From Methylotenera sp. (GTDB lineage: Bacteria; Pseudomonadota; Gammaproteobacteria; Burkholderiales; Methylophilaceae), in contig SXVG01000003.1 of NCBI GenBank assembly GCA_005791685.1, positions 1 through 6,457 on the forward strand: a DNA stretch of 6,457 nucleotides, given 5' to 3'. The position numbers and the translations under genes are program-made. This document shows, piece by piece, positions 5,929-6,457 of the stretch; the first letter of the stretch is position 1, and each line of letters opens with the position of its first letter. The notes below the pieces were generated by a model. The model was not told the DNA's origin. It saw only the letters and a list, made by a program, of their open reading frames with translations, and did no database searches.

Positions 5929-6457
5929 ATGCCTAAACCGGCAACTGCACATAAAACCGCATCGCCTAATTCGCCTGCTAGTCAATTAGCCGCTGCATTG
6001 GTTTTACCGGCAGACCGTGACGATTCTGCATTAAGCTTACGCTTAAAAAACTACCTTAAATCCGAAGACATTGCCCAAGTTTGGGAGGCATACCGCTATG
6101 CCGATCAAGCTCATCATGGCGTCGTGCGTAAAACCGGTGAGCCTTACATCAGTCACCCGGTTTCGGTGGCTTGCATTTTGGCTGACTTGCACATGGATCT
6201 GCCGACGATCATGGCGGCATTGTTGCACGATGTCGTGGAAGACACCGACATCAGCACCGACGACATCAAAGAAAAGTTTGGCCAACAAGTGGCCGATTTA
6301 GTCGATGGCGTGACGAAATTAGATAAAATTGAATTTCAAAGTGCCAGTGTCGCGCAAGCCGAAAATTTTCGCAAAATGCTCTTGGCCATGTCGCAAGACG
6401 TGCGGGTCATTTTAGTCAAATTAGCCGATAGATTGCATAACATGCAAACGCTGGAAG
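5929..6457 (+). CDS. spoT: Bifunctional (p)ppGpp synthetase/hydrolase, 5' part
   Basis: The frame is open from the ATG at 5929 to the window end (176 full codons plus one base), so about three quarters of a normal 700-plus-residue RelA/SpoT protein is missing. The visible part is the N-terminal hydrolase (HD) domain: GVVRKTGEPYISHPVSVACI (64-83), MAALLHDVVEDT (95-106) and VKLADRLHNM (163-172). The metal-binding His76, His100-Asp101 and Asp167 are all present, so (p)ppGpp hydrolysis should be intact. This argues for the bifunctional SpoT/Rel type and not the hydrolase-dead RelA type. The synthetase, TGS and ACT domains lie beyond the window. The first 35 residues (Pro/Ala/Ser-rich) are non-conserved, so the exact start is less certain. 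No clear Shine-Dalgarno precedes it, so it may be translated by coupling to rpoZ. Confidence 0.93.
   Translation, partial: MPKPATAHKTASPNSPASQLAAALVLPADRDDSALSLRLKNYLKSEDIAQVWEAYRYADQAHHGVVRKTGEPYISHPVSVACILADLHMDLPTIMAALLHDVVEDTDISTDDIKEKFGQQVADLVDGVTKLDKIEFQSASVAQAENFRKMLLAMSQDVRVILVKLADRLHNMQTLE

Noticed and set aside
5929..6457. Calling the last gene relA
   Set aside because: The hydrolase HD motif and metal ligands are intact, and the position after rpoZ is that of the bifunctional spoT gene.

Overview
The window reads like part of a betaproteobacterial chromosome with a moderate, AT-leaning base composition. The evidence is the gene order gmk-rpoZ-spoT together with the sequence of the RNA polymerase omega subunit, which is short (68 aa), starts MARITVDDCL.QIPNRFQLT and ends in an ALREIAAGKVGVEIL tail. 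That is the betaproteobacterial form, not the roughly 91-aa enterobacterial one. A methylotroph-like lineage such as Methylophilales is possible, but this is a guess. Every gene I can support lies on the + strand.

Layout. Positions 1-405 hold no convincing gene. They hold a tandem GTGTACCAA pair next to a tRNA-3'-end-like string (possible scar of an integrated element), a 9-bp inverted repeat, a perfect 16-bp inverted repeat with a 7-nt loop (269-307), and a perfect 16-bp inverted repeat with a 2-nt centre (367-400). The last one covers the Shine-Dalgarno sequence of the first gene. Positions 406-5005 encode five closely packed genes: a circularly permuted ATP-grasp ligase, an alpha-E helical protein, a transglutaminase-like cysteine protease, a small DUF2721 membrane protein, and Anbu, a proteasome beta-like Ntn hydrolase. 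Positions 5037-6457 encode guanylate kinase (gmk), the omega subunit (rpoZ) and the N-terminal 176 codons of a bifunctional (p)ppGpp synthetase/hydrolase (spoT), which is cut by the window edge.

How the genes may work together. The ATP-grasp/alpha-E/transglutaminase/Anbu set is a conserved neighbourhood already noted in comparative genomics. It is predicted to ligate amino acids or peptides to a peptide or protein and then to cleave or remove the product, but its substrate is not established to my knowledge. Here it also contains a DUF2721 membrane protein and lies only 31 nt upstream of gmk. Its transcript could therefore run into genes for GMP phosphorylation, RNA polymerase assembly and the stringent response. 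The most unusual features read directly from the sequence are the two long perfect inverted repeats in front of the operon, especially the one that would hide the first gene's ribosome binding site.
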